DNA from: an uncultured Flavobacteriales bacterium
GTDB taxonomy: Bacteria > Bacteroidota > Bacteroidia > Flavobacteriales_E > Vicingaceae
Length of the DNA: 64,000 nucleotides
Reading direction: 5' to 3'
Assembly: GCA_905479995.1 (NCBI GenBank)
Contig: CAJQON010000030.1
Coordinates: 1-64,000, forward strand
Part shown: piece by piece, positions 17,709-26,898 of the stretch
How positions within the stretch are numbered: the stretch's first letter is position 1
Layout of the letters: every line of letters begins with the position of its first letter
Notes under the pieces: generated by a model
Database searches by the model: none
Told to the model about the DNA's origin: nothing
Seen by the model: only the letters and a program-made list of their open reading frames with translations
Made by a program: the position numbers and the translations under genes

Positions 17709-18920
17709 TTAGGTTAAAATAGATTTATAAACTTGATAGTATTTTTCAATTCCTTTGGATAATGAATAGTAATCGTTTGATTTTTCAATCAGTGCATTTG
17801 AGTTGTACCCTTTACTGCTTTCAAACATCTTAGTTAAAACCTTGTTATACGCACTTTTATCAAAACTATTCACCAAAAAATCTGGCATCACATCTTTCAT
17901 AATAATATCCACATCACCAACACCTGTATTACAAACTATAGGAACTCCCATATTCATAATTTCGCCCATTTTAGTTGGCGAAGATGCTTTTTTGGAATAA
18001 AATGGTTTAATAAAAAAAATAGAAAAATTGCTTGCTTTTATATACGCTGGAACCTCGTTTCTATTCGCTGATATTACAATAATACTAGCTGAATCAATTC
18101 CCTTTTGTACTGCAACTTTTAAAATGTCGTCTTTATCATCCTTAGTAATAAATAAAAATTTTGAATTTGGTTTTATGACTTGTAATTCCTTGAAAAAGTC
18201 GAGCATTTCATCAAGCATATACCATGTACCAATAGAACCTAGGTAAGACAAAACAAATGCATCTTTAGCTACCCCTAAATCAGCCCTACAATCTCTAACT
18301 TCATTATTGTCATTAAATAATTTCTCATCTGCACAACAAGGTATAACTGCTATTGGCGACTGCTTTTTTAATTTCCACGACTCTATTTCTTCTGTTCCGT
18401 TATAAGTTAAAGATATGTTATGTGCTGAATGTTGTAAAAACTCTTTTTCCTTTCTTTTAAAATAGTTATACGCCTTATTTTGAATCCAACTTTTTTTACT
18501 CCAAATCCCTCCATCCAATCGCTCATCTGCCCAAAAACCTCTCATATCAAAAATATACGGCACATTGTATTTCCTTTTTGCCCAAAGCCCAACAATTGCA
18601 GTAATGTAGCTTCTACAATGTATTAGCTTAATGTTGTTTGTTTTAATTTCAAGTTTTACCGTTTTCTTTAACTGATAAATGTCAAAAAGTGTCGAAATAA
18701 AAGGTGGTTTCTTTGTATACTGAAGGGCTTTCCAATGAATACCATTTTCAGCAACAATATTCTTAATTGTATTTTTATTGAGTTTAAAAGCTTCTTTTTT
18801 CTCAAAACTTATTAGTGTAAAGTTTAAGCCTTTTTTAGATAGCCCAACAACATAAGGCAAAACTTGTGATTGCCCTAATGGATCAGTTAATCCATCATAT
18901 GTAAGGTAAAGTACATTCAT
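17709..18920 (-). CDS. Glycosyltransferase, GT4 family-like
   Basis: GT-B fold transferase of 403 residues. The N-terminal domain starts MNVLYLTYDGLTDPLGQSQV and contains FDMRGFWADERLDGG. The C-terminal half has LSYLGSIGTWYMLDEML and a late KMGEIMNMGVPIVCN donor-site motif. The frame can be extended to TTG 18941, but ATG 18920 gives the usual N terminus of this group. It is divergent from the membrane protein at 18974, with 53 bp between them. The acceptor is unknown; assembly of the locus glycan on a lipid carrier is inferred from context. Confidence 0.87.
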   Translation of the reverse strand: MNVLYLTYDGLTDPLGQSQVLPYVVGLSKKGLNFTLISFEKKEAFKLNKNTIKNIVAENGIHWKALQYTKKPPFISTLFDIYQLKKTVKLEIKTNNIKLIHCRSYITAIVGLWAKRKYNVPYIFDMRGFWADERLDGGIWSKKSWIQNKAYNYFKRKEKEFLQHSAHNISLTYNGTEEIESWKLKKQSPIAVIPCCADEKLFNDNNEVRDCRADLGVAKDAFVLSYLGSIGTWYMLDEMLDFFKELQVIKPNSKFLFITKDDKDDILKVAVQKGIDSASIIVISANRNEVPAYIKASNFSIFFIKPFYSKKASSPTKMGEIMNMGVPIVCNTGVGDVDIIMKDVMPDFLVNSFDKSAYNKVLTKMFESSKGYNSNALIEKSNDYYSLSKGIEKYYQVYKSILT

Positions 18921-18973
18921 TTTAGTAGCTTTGAATATCAATTAAAAAATGGCTTGTGAATAGTGTGTTATCA

Positions 18974-20290
18974 ATGTGGGATGTTCTTTTAACTCCCTTA
19001 TACATTTTCATAATTTATTTGGTTGGCTTAAGAATCAAAGCTACACAAATATTAAAACATCCTGAGTACAAATATTTTGTAAAAGGGTTATCTGCAAAAA
19101 TGTTAGGCGGAATAGCGTTTGCTTTTGTGTATGTATTTTATTACAAAGGTGGAGATACGATAACCTACTTCAATGATTCTACTGTTATTAACAAGCTACT
19201 ATTCCTTAAGCCAAGCAATGGGCTATCGGTATTATTTGGTAACTTAAGTCCTGAAAACTATGCAAGTTTTAACTGGAATACTTATTGGCCACACTTATAT
19301 ATTTGGAGTGATGACAACACCTTCTCTGTCGTAAGGTATACTACTATCTTTAATATATTTTCTTTTCGGAACTATTTACCAACTACGCTGCTGGTAAGCT
19401 GCTTCTCTTATATTGGAATATGGAATCTTTTCAGGTTATTTAAAACAATTTACCCTAAATATGAAAAAGTATTTGCAATTGCCATTCTGTTTCTACCTAG
19501 TTTTATTTTTTGGGGCTCAGGCATTATGAAAGATACTTATATTGTTGGAGCCAGCTGCTGGATTACTTATAATTTTTATCGTATAATGATAGTCCGAAAA
19601 AAAGTACTACTTAATCTGTTCTTTTTTATACTAAACTTCATCATCATAATAAACATCAAACCATATGTAATTGCTTGTTTAATTCCTAGTATGCTTTTTT
19701 GGTTAAACCAAGCATATATTGGTAAGGTTAAATCTCCTATATTTAAAGTCTTAGTTCTTCCTATAGCTCTTGTTGCTTTTTCGTTTGCTGGTCTTTATAT
19801 ATTTAGTAAGGTGGGGCAATCAATGGGAGACTACGGCAGCCTCGATTCTGCTATAGAAAAAGCAAGAGTTACGCAGCAAGATTTACTTAGGGAAGATGCA
19901 TACGGAAGCAATAGCTATAATTTAGGGAATATTGATGGATCACTTACAGGGCTCCTAAAAATTGCACCTATTGCAATTTACACTGCAATTTACAGGCCTT
20001 TTATAACTGAAGCAAAAAACGTAATGATGCTCTTTTCTGCATTAGAAAATCTTGCATTATTAATTTTTACTTTAGTTATTATTTTTAAAGTAAAACCCAA
20101 AAAGCTAGTTAGTATTACAAAAACCAACCCCTTAATTCAATACTCGCTAGTATTTAGTCTAATATTAGCTTTTGGCGTTGGAATTGCAACTGCAAATTTT
20201 GGTGCTTTAGTAAGATATAAGATTCCATTAATCCCATTTTATTTCTCAGCACTATTTTTAATCTACAAAATTTATCAAGATAGTAAATAG
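18974..20290 (+). CDS. Polytopic membrane protein, possible glycan polymerase (Wzy-like)
   Basis: About 438 residues, with roughly 9-11 hydrophobic helices (LLTPLYIFIIYLVGL at the start, then FAIAILFLPSFIFWGSGI, LFFFILNFIIIINI and LVFSLILAFGVGIATANFG). A large loop near residues 85-140 carries Trp/Tyr residues. This pattern resembles O-antigen polymerases and ligases, but no diagnostic motif can be seen, so the role is inferred. It is the only plus-strand gene inside the minus-strand cluster. An upstream GTG at 18956 could add six residues. Alternative: a membrane-embedded GT-C-like transferase. Confidence 0.6.
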   Translation: MWDVLLTPLYIFIIYLVGLRIKATQILKHPEYKYFVKGLSAKMLGGIAFAFVYVFYYKGGDTITYFNDSTVINKLLFLKPSNGLSVLFGNLSPENYASFNWNTYWPHLYIWSDDNTFSVVRYTTIFNIFSFRNYLPTTLLVSCFSYIGIWNLFRLFKTIYPKYEKVFAIAILFLPSFIFWGSGIMKDTYIVGASCWITYNFYRIMIVRKKVLLNLFFFILNFIIIINIKPYVIACLIPSMLFWLNQAYIGKVKSPIFKVLVLPIALVAFSFAGLYIFSKVGQSMGDYGSLDSAIEKARVTQQDLLREDAYGSNSYNLGNIDGSLTGLLKIAPIAIYTAIYRPFITEAKNVMMLFSALENLALLIFTLVIIFKVKPKKLVSITKTNPLIQYSLVFSLILAFGVGIATANFGALVRYKIPLIPFYFSALFLIYKIYQDSK

Positions 20291-20329
20291 TAGCATATTG
20301 GAAATCTAAATTAGCTTAGTTAAAATTAA

Positions 20330-22177
20330 CTACCCCCATTTTTTGTACCACATACTAAAGTAAATAAGTGCCCAGACTCTCTTAAAATGATAATCGTGTC
20401 CGTTTTTAAATTCGTTAACTAACTTTTCAATAAAATTATAATTAAAAAGCCCCATTTGATTTATTATTTGTCGATTTAGATACTTATCAATTAAATAATA
20501 TAAATCGTTAAGTAGCCACACGCCCATTGGAGCAGGAAAGCCCCATTTTTGACGATACACTAAATCTTTTGGAAGATAACTTGAAAGTAGCTTTTTAAGT
20601 AAGTACTTCTGTTCACCTTCATTAACCTTCAACTCTAAGGGTAAATTAATAGCAAATTCTACTAAATTATGGTCTAACAATGGCACTCTTAATTCTAAAC
20701 CCGTACTCATAGACGCAATGTCTACTTTATGTAATAAATCGTTACTCAAATAATTCTGTATGTCAAATAGCGATATTTTTTGAAATGGATGAATTGGTAA
20801 ATCATTAATTTCATTCCAGTTTTGAAGGGTAGAAGAATGGACATATGTTTCTGAAAACAGCTCTGATATTTCCTTTTCTGTAAACATATACTGCTCTTGT
20901 GATAAAATGTGTAACCAAGAATTATCCATGCTAGGAATATCCATTACTCTCGAAGCTCTTTTATGTTTAGGGTTTGAATAACTCAATAATGCTGATGCAA
21001 TCTTTAACCCCGTTTTGCCGCCAATTTTTTTTAACTTTTCTACTCTATTATACCAATTATAATAACCATATCCCATAAATAATTCATCACCTCCATCTCC
21101 ACTTAATGCTACAGAAACATGCTCTTTTGTTTTTTCTGAAAGAATAGTGGTAGGAATTACTGAAGGAACAGCAAATGGTTCATCGTAAGAATTTACAATA
21201 TTTTCCACATTGCTTTTTGCTTCTTTTTCTGTAACCATTTGCCTATGATGATTTGTCTTTAAGTGCTGTGCTACTCTTGTAGCATACTTAGACTCATCAA
21301 ACTTGGCTACATCAAAACCAATGTTAAAAGTTTCAATGGGCTGATTGCTTATTTCTTGATATATTGAGCATATTAAAGAGCTATCTGTACCTCCGCTCAA
21401 AAATGAACCAATCGGAACGTCTCCCATTTTTCTATATTCTACCGATTGAGTTAATTTTTCCTTTAACTCTTCTAGTGCTTCTCCTTCAGCTATATTATTT
21501 GGACCAGAAAATTGATCTATTAAACTATAATATTGCTCAATTTTTAATTCCTTTTTTTCATTTAATATTGCACAATGACCAGGTTTTAGCTTAAAATAAT
21601 TGTTAAATATTGTCTGATCATTTGGTATATACTCTAAAAAAAGGTAATCTTTAACCGATTCCTTATTTAGCTCTCGAGGCAAGCCTAAAAACAATAAGGC
21701 TTTTAATTCTGAGGCAAATACAAAGTTCTTTCCATCAAAATAATACAACAAGGGTTTAATCCCAAATCTATCTCTAAAAAGAGATAATTGTTTGCTTTTT
21801 TTGTCCCATATTGCTATAGCAAACATCCCATTTAGGTAATTAACAAAATCTGACTTGTACTCAACAAAAGCTTCTAAAATTACTTCTGTATCAGATTTAG
21901 TATTCCATTTTCGATCTATGTTTTTAGCTATTTCTTCAAAGTTATACACCTCTCCATTAAACACCATAACATATCGTCCACAATGAGAGGTCATTGGCTG
22001 ATCAGCCTCATTAGTCAAATCAACAATACTTAAACGTCTATGGCCTAAACCAATTGGCGATTGTTCATCAAAAAAATAACCTTTAGAGTCTGGCCCTCTA
22101 TGAATAAGGGTGTCAGTCATGCCAACCAATTGATCCTGATTAAAATTATTTGAAACAAACCCAGCTATTCCGCACAT
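20330..22177 (-). CDS. asnB: Asparagine synthase (glutamine-hydrolysing) family protein
   Basis: 615 residues: N-terminal Ntn glutaminase domain beginning MCGIAGF with nucleophile Cys2, plus a C-terminal ATP-pyrophosphatase domain with the PP-loop SFLSGGTDSS (about 264-273) and SGDGGDELFMGY. Both active sites look intact. In glycan loci such AsnB-like proteins amidate uronic acids or other carboxylates rather than make asparagine; which applies here cannot be decided from sequence. It is downstream of the amidotransferase-methyltransferase fusion on the same strand and converges with the membrane protein gene. Confidence 0.9.
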   Translation of the reverse strand: MCGIAGFVSNNFNQDQLVGMTDTLIHRGPDSKGYFFDEQSPIGLGHRRLSIVDLTNEADQPMTSHCGRYVMVFNGEVYNFEEIAKNIDRKWNTKSDTEVILEAFVEYKSDFVNYLNGMFAIAIWDKKSKQLSLFRDRFGIKPLLYYFDGKNFVFASELKALLFLGLPRELNKESVKDYLFLEYIPNDQTIFNNYFKLKPGHCAILNEKKELKIEQYYSLIDQFSGPNNIAEGEALEELKEKLTQSVEYRKMGDVPIGSFLSGGTDSSLICSIYQEISNQPIETFNIGFDVAKFDESKYATRVAQHLKTNHHRQMVTEKEAKSNVENIVNSYDEPFAVPSVIPTTILSEKTKEHVSVALSGDGGDELFMGYGYYNWYNRVEKLKKIGGKTGLKIASALLSYSNPKHKRASRVMDIPSMDNSWLHILSQEQYMFTEKEISELFSETYVHSSTLQNWNEINDLPIHPFQKISLFDIQNYLSNDLLHKVDIASMSTGLELRVPLLDHNLVEFAINLPLELKVNEGEQKYLLKKLLSSYLPKDLVYRQKWGFPAPMGVWLLNDLYYLIDKYLNRQIINQMGLFNYNFIEKLVNEFKNGHDYHFKRVWALIYFSMWYKKWG

Positions 22178-22240
22178 GATTATTCCTTTATTGAATAAAT
22201 TTTTATGGTATCACCAATTTTAAACAAGGTTAAAACTGCG

Positions 22241-24181
22241 TTAATTATTTTTTTTAAATCCTCTTAAAATGATCCTTTTTTCTAATCTATTCCTTAAAAT
22301 TTCATCTTTGGAATCTTTAGTTATTGGAACAAAATTCTTAACCGAAGACCTACTACTCTTTATTCGGGTTAAACTCACCCCAGTAGTTAAAGTCTTTTGC
22401 GGGCTCAGCTTATACTCCTTAAACAACTTAACAATAGTTCCTACTGTATAATAGGAAAGATGCTCAGGGTAACAGATATTATTCCATTTATTTTTAAGAT
22501 AGTACCTACTAGCCGAATTAAAGTTTGGAGTAGTGCAATAAAACAAGCCCCCTTTTCTTAATAGTTTAGCTGTATTTTCAAGTTCAATTTGAGGAGTATT
22601 AATATGCTCAATTACTTCAAAAGAAGTAATTGCATCAAAAAAACTTGGTGAATACCATTCTGAATTAAGCATCCCTTTTTTCATAGAAATACCTTTGCCC
22701 TCACATATCTTTATGGCTTCATTAGTGAACTCCGTTCCATACACATTCCAACCTCTTTTTTTGGCTTCCTCCAAAAAATAACCCATACCAGAACCTACAT
22801 CTAAAAGATTATTTGTTTTTCTATACTTTTCCATTTCATCCAACAACTCATTATATCTTTTAATTGTAAGTGGTGGAAGGTAATCGTTTCTAGCATATTG
22901 ATTATAGTGTTCTATTAACTCTTGTTCTGTTGGTGTTTTTGATGTGAAAACAAAATCACATTCAGTACATTTAACCAAATAAGAGTCCTCATATCCTTTT
23001 AATGGTAGTATTTCATTACTAGCACAAGCGGTGCATATTGATTTTTTATATAAACTATTGGTTACATTTTTACTAAACAATTTTCTATATAATCCATATA
23101 TAAAATTCAACCATTTTTCATTATTTGCATAATCTTGATACGTTTTAACTGGCTGAGCTAAAATCGTTTCAAACTCATCTAAAGTAAAGCCTAACTTTTT
23201 AGCAACATAGCTCTTTTCTTTATCTACTGTCTCTGCATTATACGATTTCTTTTTAAGTTCTTCCAGCGCTTCATCACGTGTTATTTCTCCTGTACATATT
23301 TGTGTAGAAAAGGTAGCTCTTCTATAATCTACATTAAACTTTACAGGCTGAATATAAGATTGTACAAAACCTGTAAATTTAGACTCATAATGCTTTCCTC
23401 CATAATATTTCCAATCCAGTTCTTTTTTAAGAAGTTCCATTGCATCTGCTTTGGAAAATGGCACATAATTAAGAATGTAAACTATTTTAATTCCCTTAAC
23501 CACTTTGAAGTACAACTCTTTCTTAAAATCGAATGTTGGAAATGTTTTTAGTTTTTTTGTTCCAAATTTATTATGAATAGAAGTAAGAAGTCTTTTATCT
23601 TTAGGGTTATAAAACCAACTGTCTGGAAGTATTCCTTCTGTAGCATAGTTACCACCACTTAAAATATATTTGATATTATGCTTTGCTGCTACTTCGTGCA
23701 AAGCAGCTGGTATTGCTGTATCAGTTGGTATTTCCAATTCTACTATTGATGATTTCAGGAAGGATCGTTGTAAATCTTTAAATTCTTCCCAATCCAATAC
23801 ATAACTTTCGTAGTCAATTTCTAATTTACTACATACTTTTTTAATATTATTAACTGCTTCTTCCGAATTCCAACCATTATCCATATGAACAGCTAAAGGT
23901 CTCAAGCCTAATTGTTTTGCTTTATAAGCCACATAACAACTATCTATTCCACCACTAACACCAACTACACAATCATAATCTCCATTTGATCTTGATTGTT
24001 TAATTTCATTAACAATCAATTCTAATTCCTTATCACTTTCTGCTCCCTGGTAAACCAGTTGAGATGTTTTTTCAATGAATTCAGTACAATGATTGCAATA
24101 ACCTTTTTCATTAAATTCAATATAAGGATCTGATGTATCTATTACACACCTTTTACATTGCTGGTAATCTCTTTTTTCCAT
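22241..24181 (-). CDS. N-acetyl sugar amidotransferase fused to a SAM methyltransferase
   Basis: 646 residues made of two enzymes. Residues 1-375 are a WbpG/PseA-type amidotransferase: a zinc-knuckle-like N terminus (CKRCVIDTSDP, GYCNHC), PP-loop VGVSGGIDS, and DNGWNSEEAVNNI. Residues about 390-425 are a four-Cys ribbon (CTAC and CTEC), and 450-610 are a class I methyltransferase (LLDVGSGMGYFLEEA as motif I, FDAITSFEVIEHI, LLRKGGLFYCTTPN). The second half is like stand-alone glycan methyltransferases with their own Zn ribbon. It probably installs an amidine-type nitrogen on a 2- or 3-acetamido sugar with ammonia from HisH/HisF, then or separately methylates a sugar. The fusion is unusual to me. 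Confidence 0.88.
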   Translation of the reverse strand: MEKRDYQQCKRCVIDTSDPYIEFNEKGYCNHCTEFIEKTSQLVYQGAESDKELELIVNEIKQSRSNGDYDCVVGVSGGIDSCYVAYKAKQLGLRPLAVHMDNGWNSEEAVNNIKKVCSKLEIDYESYVLDWEEFKDLQRSFLKSSIVELEIPTDTAIPAALHEVAAKHNIKYILSGGNYATEGILPDSWFYNPKDKRLLTSIHNKFGTKKLKTFPTFDFKKELYFKVVKGIKIVYILNYVPFSKADAMELLKKELDWKYYGGKHYESKFTGFVQSYIQPVKFNVDYRRATFSTQICTGEITRDEALEELKKKSYNAETVDKEKSYVAKKLGFTLDEFETILAQPVKTYQDYANNEKWLNFIYGLYRKLFSKNVTNSLYKKSICTACASNEILPLKGYEDSYLVKCTECDFVFTSKTPTEQELIEHYNQYARNDYLPPLTIKRYNELLDEMEKYRKTNNLLDVGSGMGYFLEEAKKRGWNVYGTEFTNEAIKICEGKGISMKKGMLNSEWYSPSFFDAITSFEVIEHINTPQIELENTAKLLRKGGLFYCTTPNFNSASRYYLKNKWNNICYPEHLSYYTVGTIVKLFKEYKLSPQKTLTTGVSLTRIKSSRSSVKNFVPITKDSKDEILRNRLEKRIILRGFKKNN

Positions 24182-24226
24182 ACAATGACAAATTTACTAA
24201 AGAAGTTAGGCTAATGCTAAATTTAT

Positions 24227-24979
24227 TTAAAATCTCAATTCTGATTTTTCAGGGTAATTTATTAAGACTCCTTTTTGTGCTCCATGATAAACAAACATAC
24301 TTCCTGCAGCAAGACCATTTGCATATCCTTTATGGTAAGCTTCTTTTAAGTCATTAACCCCATTTGCACCACCAAGAGCAACTACAGGAATAGTTACTGC
24401 CTCTGAAATACTTTTAATCAACTCAATATCATACCCTTCCATTTTCCCATCTCTTTCTATAGATTGAATTATTATTTCTCCAGCGCCATTTTGCTCCATT
24501 AATTTTGCATACTCTACAGGCGAATACTTGGTAACTTTGCTACCACCTAATGTCCATGTTTTTTCTCCTCCTAAAAATTTCTTTTTCACATCAATACAGA
24601 CTACAATGGTAGATGAGCCAAATGTTTCTGAAGCTTCTCTTATAAATTGAGGGTTTTCAACAGCATAACTATTAATTATTACTTTTTCAGCACCTGCATT
24701 TATAATGGATCGTATATCTTCTACAGATTTAACTCCTCCTCCAACGGCAAATGGCATATTAGCCTCTTCACCAACATCTTTAACAAAATCCAAGGATATT
24801 AACCTATTTTCTTTTGATGCGAGTATGTCTAAAAACACTAATTCATCTGCTTTTAAATCGTTAAAAATTTTTACTGCGTTAATAGGGTCGCCAATATATT
24901 TGTACTTTTTAAAATTGACAGACTTTACTAAGCCTTGACCTTTTAATAATAAAACGGGTATAACTCTAGGTCTAAACAT
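24227..24979 (-). CDS. hisF2: HisF-like cyclase subunit of the glycan amidotransferase system (HisF2 type)
   Basis: TIM barrel of 250 residues related to imidazole glycerol phosphate synthase HisF. The first strand reads RVIPVLLLKGQGLVKSVNF, so the catalytic Asp of true HisF (CLDVKDG, Asp11 in the Thermotoga enzyme) is replaced by Leu, as in HisF2 proteins of Pseudomonas-type O-antigen loci. The second catalytic Asp is kept (VCIDVKK). This argues for a role in channelling ammonia to a sugar amidotransferase rather than histidine biosynthesis. Its ATG overlaps the hisH stop by one base (TAATG). WbpG-type partners are on both sides. Confidence 0.9.
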   Translation of the reverse strand: MFRPRVIPVLLLKGQGLVKSVNFKKYKYIGDPINAVKIFNDLKADELVFLDILASKENRLISLDFVKDVGEEANMPFAVGGGVKSVEDIRSIINAGAEKVIINSYAVENPQFIREASETFGSSTIVVCIDVKKKFLGGEKTWTLGGSKVTKYSPVEYAKLMEQNGAGEIIIQSIERDGKMEGYDIELIKSISEAVTIPVVALGGANGVNDLKEAYHKGYANGLAAGSMFVYHGAQKGVLINYPEKSELRF

Positions 24980-25602
24980 TAATCTAATTCTATAAAATTT
25001 TTCAATAATAATTCGCCAACATCATGACTCTTTTCAGGGTGATATTGTACCCCAAAAATATTCTCTTTTTCAAAAGCTGAAGAAAACAAATATTCGTATT
25101 CAGTATCATTTAAACCTAGCGAGCTATCGTTTAACTTTAAATGAAAAGAGTGAACAAAATAGAACTCAGATTTATCTGGAATGTTATTCATTAATTTACT
25201 CTCTTTAGCATTAACAATTTGATTCCAACCGGTATGTGGCACTTTAAATTTCAACGTATCATTTACATTAAATTTAACAACCTCAGCATCTATCCACCCA
25301 AGCCCTTCAAGGTCTCCCTCATCACTTCTATTCGTCATTATTTGCATTCCTAAACAAATGCCTAATGTTGGAATTTTATTTTTTAAAACCGCTTCATTTA
25401 GCGTTTCTATAAGGTTTAATTCTCTTAAATTACTCATTGCTTTCCCAAAGTGACCTACTCCTGGTAGTATCAATTTATCTGCACTTAATATCTCTTCTTT
25501 TTTTGAGGAAATTATAGTATCAACACCTAATCTGTCTAACTTCTTTTTGACAGAATTAAGGTTTCCCATCTTATAATCTATGATAACTATTTTTTGATCC
25601 AT
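24979..25602 (-). CDS. hisH2: HisH-like glutamine amidotransferase of the glycan system
   Basis: Class I glutaminase of 207 residues releasing ammonia from glutamine. Oxyanion region PGVGHFGKAM, nucleophile elbow GICLGMQ (Cys near 83), and the His/Glu pair of the triad in VQYHPEKS. It overlaps hisF2 and is 3 bp from the upstream glycosyltransferase gene, so the HisH/HisF complex is made in equal amounts. With two WbpG-like proteins nearby, its ammonia most likely feeds N-acetyl sugar amidation. No other his genes are present in the window. Confidence 0.92.
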   Translation of the reverse strand: MDQKIVIIDYKMGNLNSVKKKLDRLGVDTIISSKKEEILSADKLILPGVGHFGKAMSNLRELNLIETLNEAVLKNKIPTLGICLGMQIMTNRSDEGDLEGLGWIDAEVVKFNVNDTLKFKVPHTGWNQIVNAKESKLMNNIPDKSEFYFVHSFHLKLNDSSLGLNDTEYEYLFSSAFEKENIFGVQYHPEKSHDVGELLLKNFIELD

Positions 25603-25605
25603 ATC

Positions 25606-26898
25606 TTAGATATTGCTATTAATTAATTGAACTAACTCTTCCACTTTTTTTTCTCTTGAAAAAGAATATATTTCATCATCCGTTAAACCTGTATCTATAA
25701 CTTCTCCTTTTTCATATTTTTGATATAAAGAACTTACAACATCCACAATCTCGGTTAAATTATTTACCATATACTGAACATTCTTATCAGGGTAAAATGT
25801 GGTTTCTTTATTTTCAATACTCAACACAGTTAGTATTGGTTTTTTTGTAGCTGCATATTCATACAATTTCGCTCCTAAAAGTCCTTCATGCTGCCCTGTA
25901 TAATCAAACTTTAATAACAAAGAACTTGAAAGCTGATATCTTATTGAATCGGCATGAGAAACAGCATCAACAATTTCCACAATATTAGGGTATTTTATTT
26001 GAAACGCTTCAACTAAGCTAACATTAGCCGATGGTTTTAGCTTAATTCCAATAAACTTAATTCTAAATTTTGAAGGTTTAAAATCATTAATAAATTTTTT
26101 CATCCCTTCTATGAATAAATCAACACTATGAGTATCGTAAAGTGATCCTGCAAAAGTTATCGTAAAGCAATTTTCTTCTTTAATTTTTTCGAGCTTTAGT
26201 TTGTTTAACAATTCAAGGTCTATCCCATTTTCGTGAAGAAATCCTTTAGTCTTAGGGAATATCTTAATATTATCCGCTATAATCTTATCAGATGCTGCGA
26301 TAAAAAATGATGCCTGATCTAAATATTTTTCTTCAAGTTTCTTTTCTTGAAAGGAAATCATTTTCATTAAAGCACCTTTTACTGCATGATCTGTAGTCCA
26401 ACCATCTCTATAATCTAAAACATATGGAATATTAAACTCTTTATTTAATTTATAAGCATATTTAAATAGTGAAAATGGCTGCCCGGAAACAAGTATAAAA
26501 TCTACTTTGTTTTCGAGTAAATACGCTCGTGCATTTTCGTATAGAAAATAAGTGTCATCAAATGCATTAATTTTCCATTTCAAAACATGTTCGAAAGTAG
26601 TTATAGTTTTTCTTAAGAAATTTACAAAGAAATTTGTAGAGTTTAACATATTAGCTTTAACACTTCCCTTATAGCAAGCTCTAATTACTTTAATTTTCAA
26701 ACCCTCTTCTACTATATTTTCTCCTATGTCTTTTTTAAAATAAGAAGACACATTGGTTATACCCTTTTTCCATTTCCTAGTTATTACAATAGGTACAATG
26801 CCATTATCATAAAAATTATTTGCCCAAGAAAATGGTCGCTGAGCTGCCACAGATGGAAGCGGTGGAAAATCATAACATATTACAAGTGCTTTCTTCAA
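25606..26898 (-). CDS. Glycosyltransferase, GT4-like
   Basis: 430-residue GT-B transferase. The N terminus KKALVICYDFPPLPSVAAQR is the sugar-acceptor domain start typical of this group; YVLDYRDGWTTDH and FIAASDKI lie in the mid region, and ITFAGSLYDTHSVDLFIEGM starts the donor-binding half, with YEYAATKKPILTV near its end. The start codon is TTG: a stop codon lies directly upstream in frame, and no ATG lies near. The TTG overlaps the TGA of the preceding acyltransferase gene as TTGA (26895-26898). Sugar specificity unknown. Confidence 0.87.
   Translation of the reverse strand: MKKALVICYDFPPLPSVAAQRPFSWANNFYDNGIVPIVITRKWKKGITNVSSYFKKDIGENIVEEGLKIKVIRACYKGSVKANMLNSTNFFVNFLRKTITTFEHVLKWKINAFDDTYFLYENARAYLLENKVDFILVSGQPFSLFKYAYKLNKEFNIPYVLDYRDGWTTDHAVKGALMKMISFQEKKLEEKYLDQASFFIAASDKIIADNIKIFPKTKGFLHENGIDLELLNKLKLEKIKEENCFTITFAGSLYDTHSVDLFIEGMKKFINDFKPSKFRIKFIGIKLKPSANVSLVEAFQIKYPNIVEIVDAVSHADSIRYQLSSSLLLKFDYTGQHEGLLGAKLYEYAATKKPILTVLSIENKETTFYPDKNVQYMVNNLTEIVDVVSSLYQKYEKGEVIDTGLTDDEIYSFSREKKVEELVQLINSNI

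Noticed and set aside
24227-25602. True histidine biosynthesis HisH/HisF
   Set aside because: No other his genes are near, HisF lacks its first catalytic Asp, and WbpG-like genes flank the pair.
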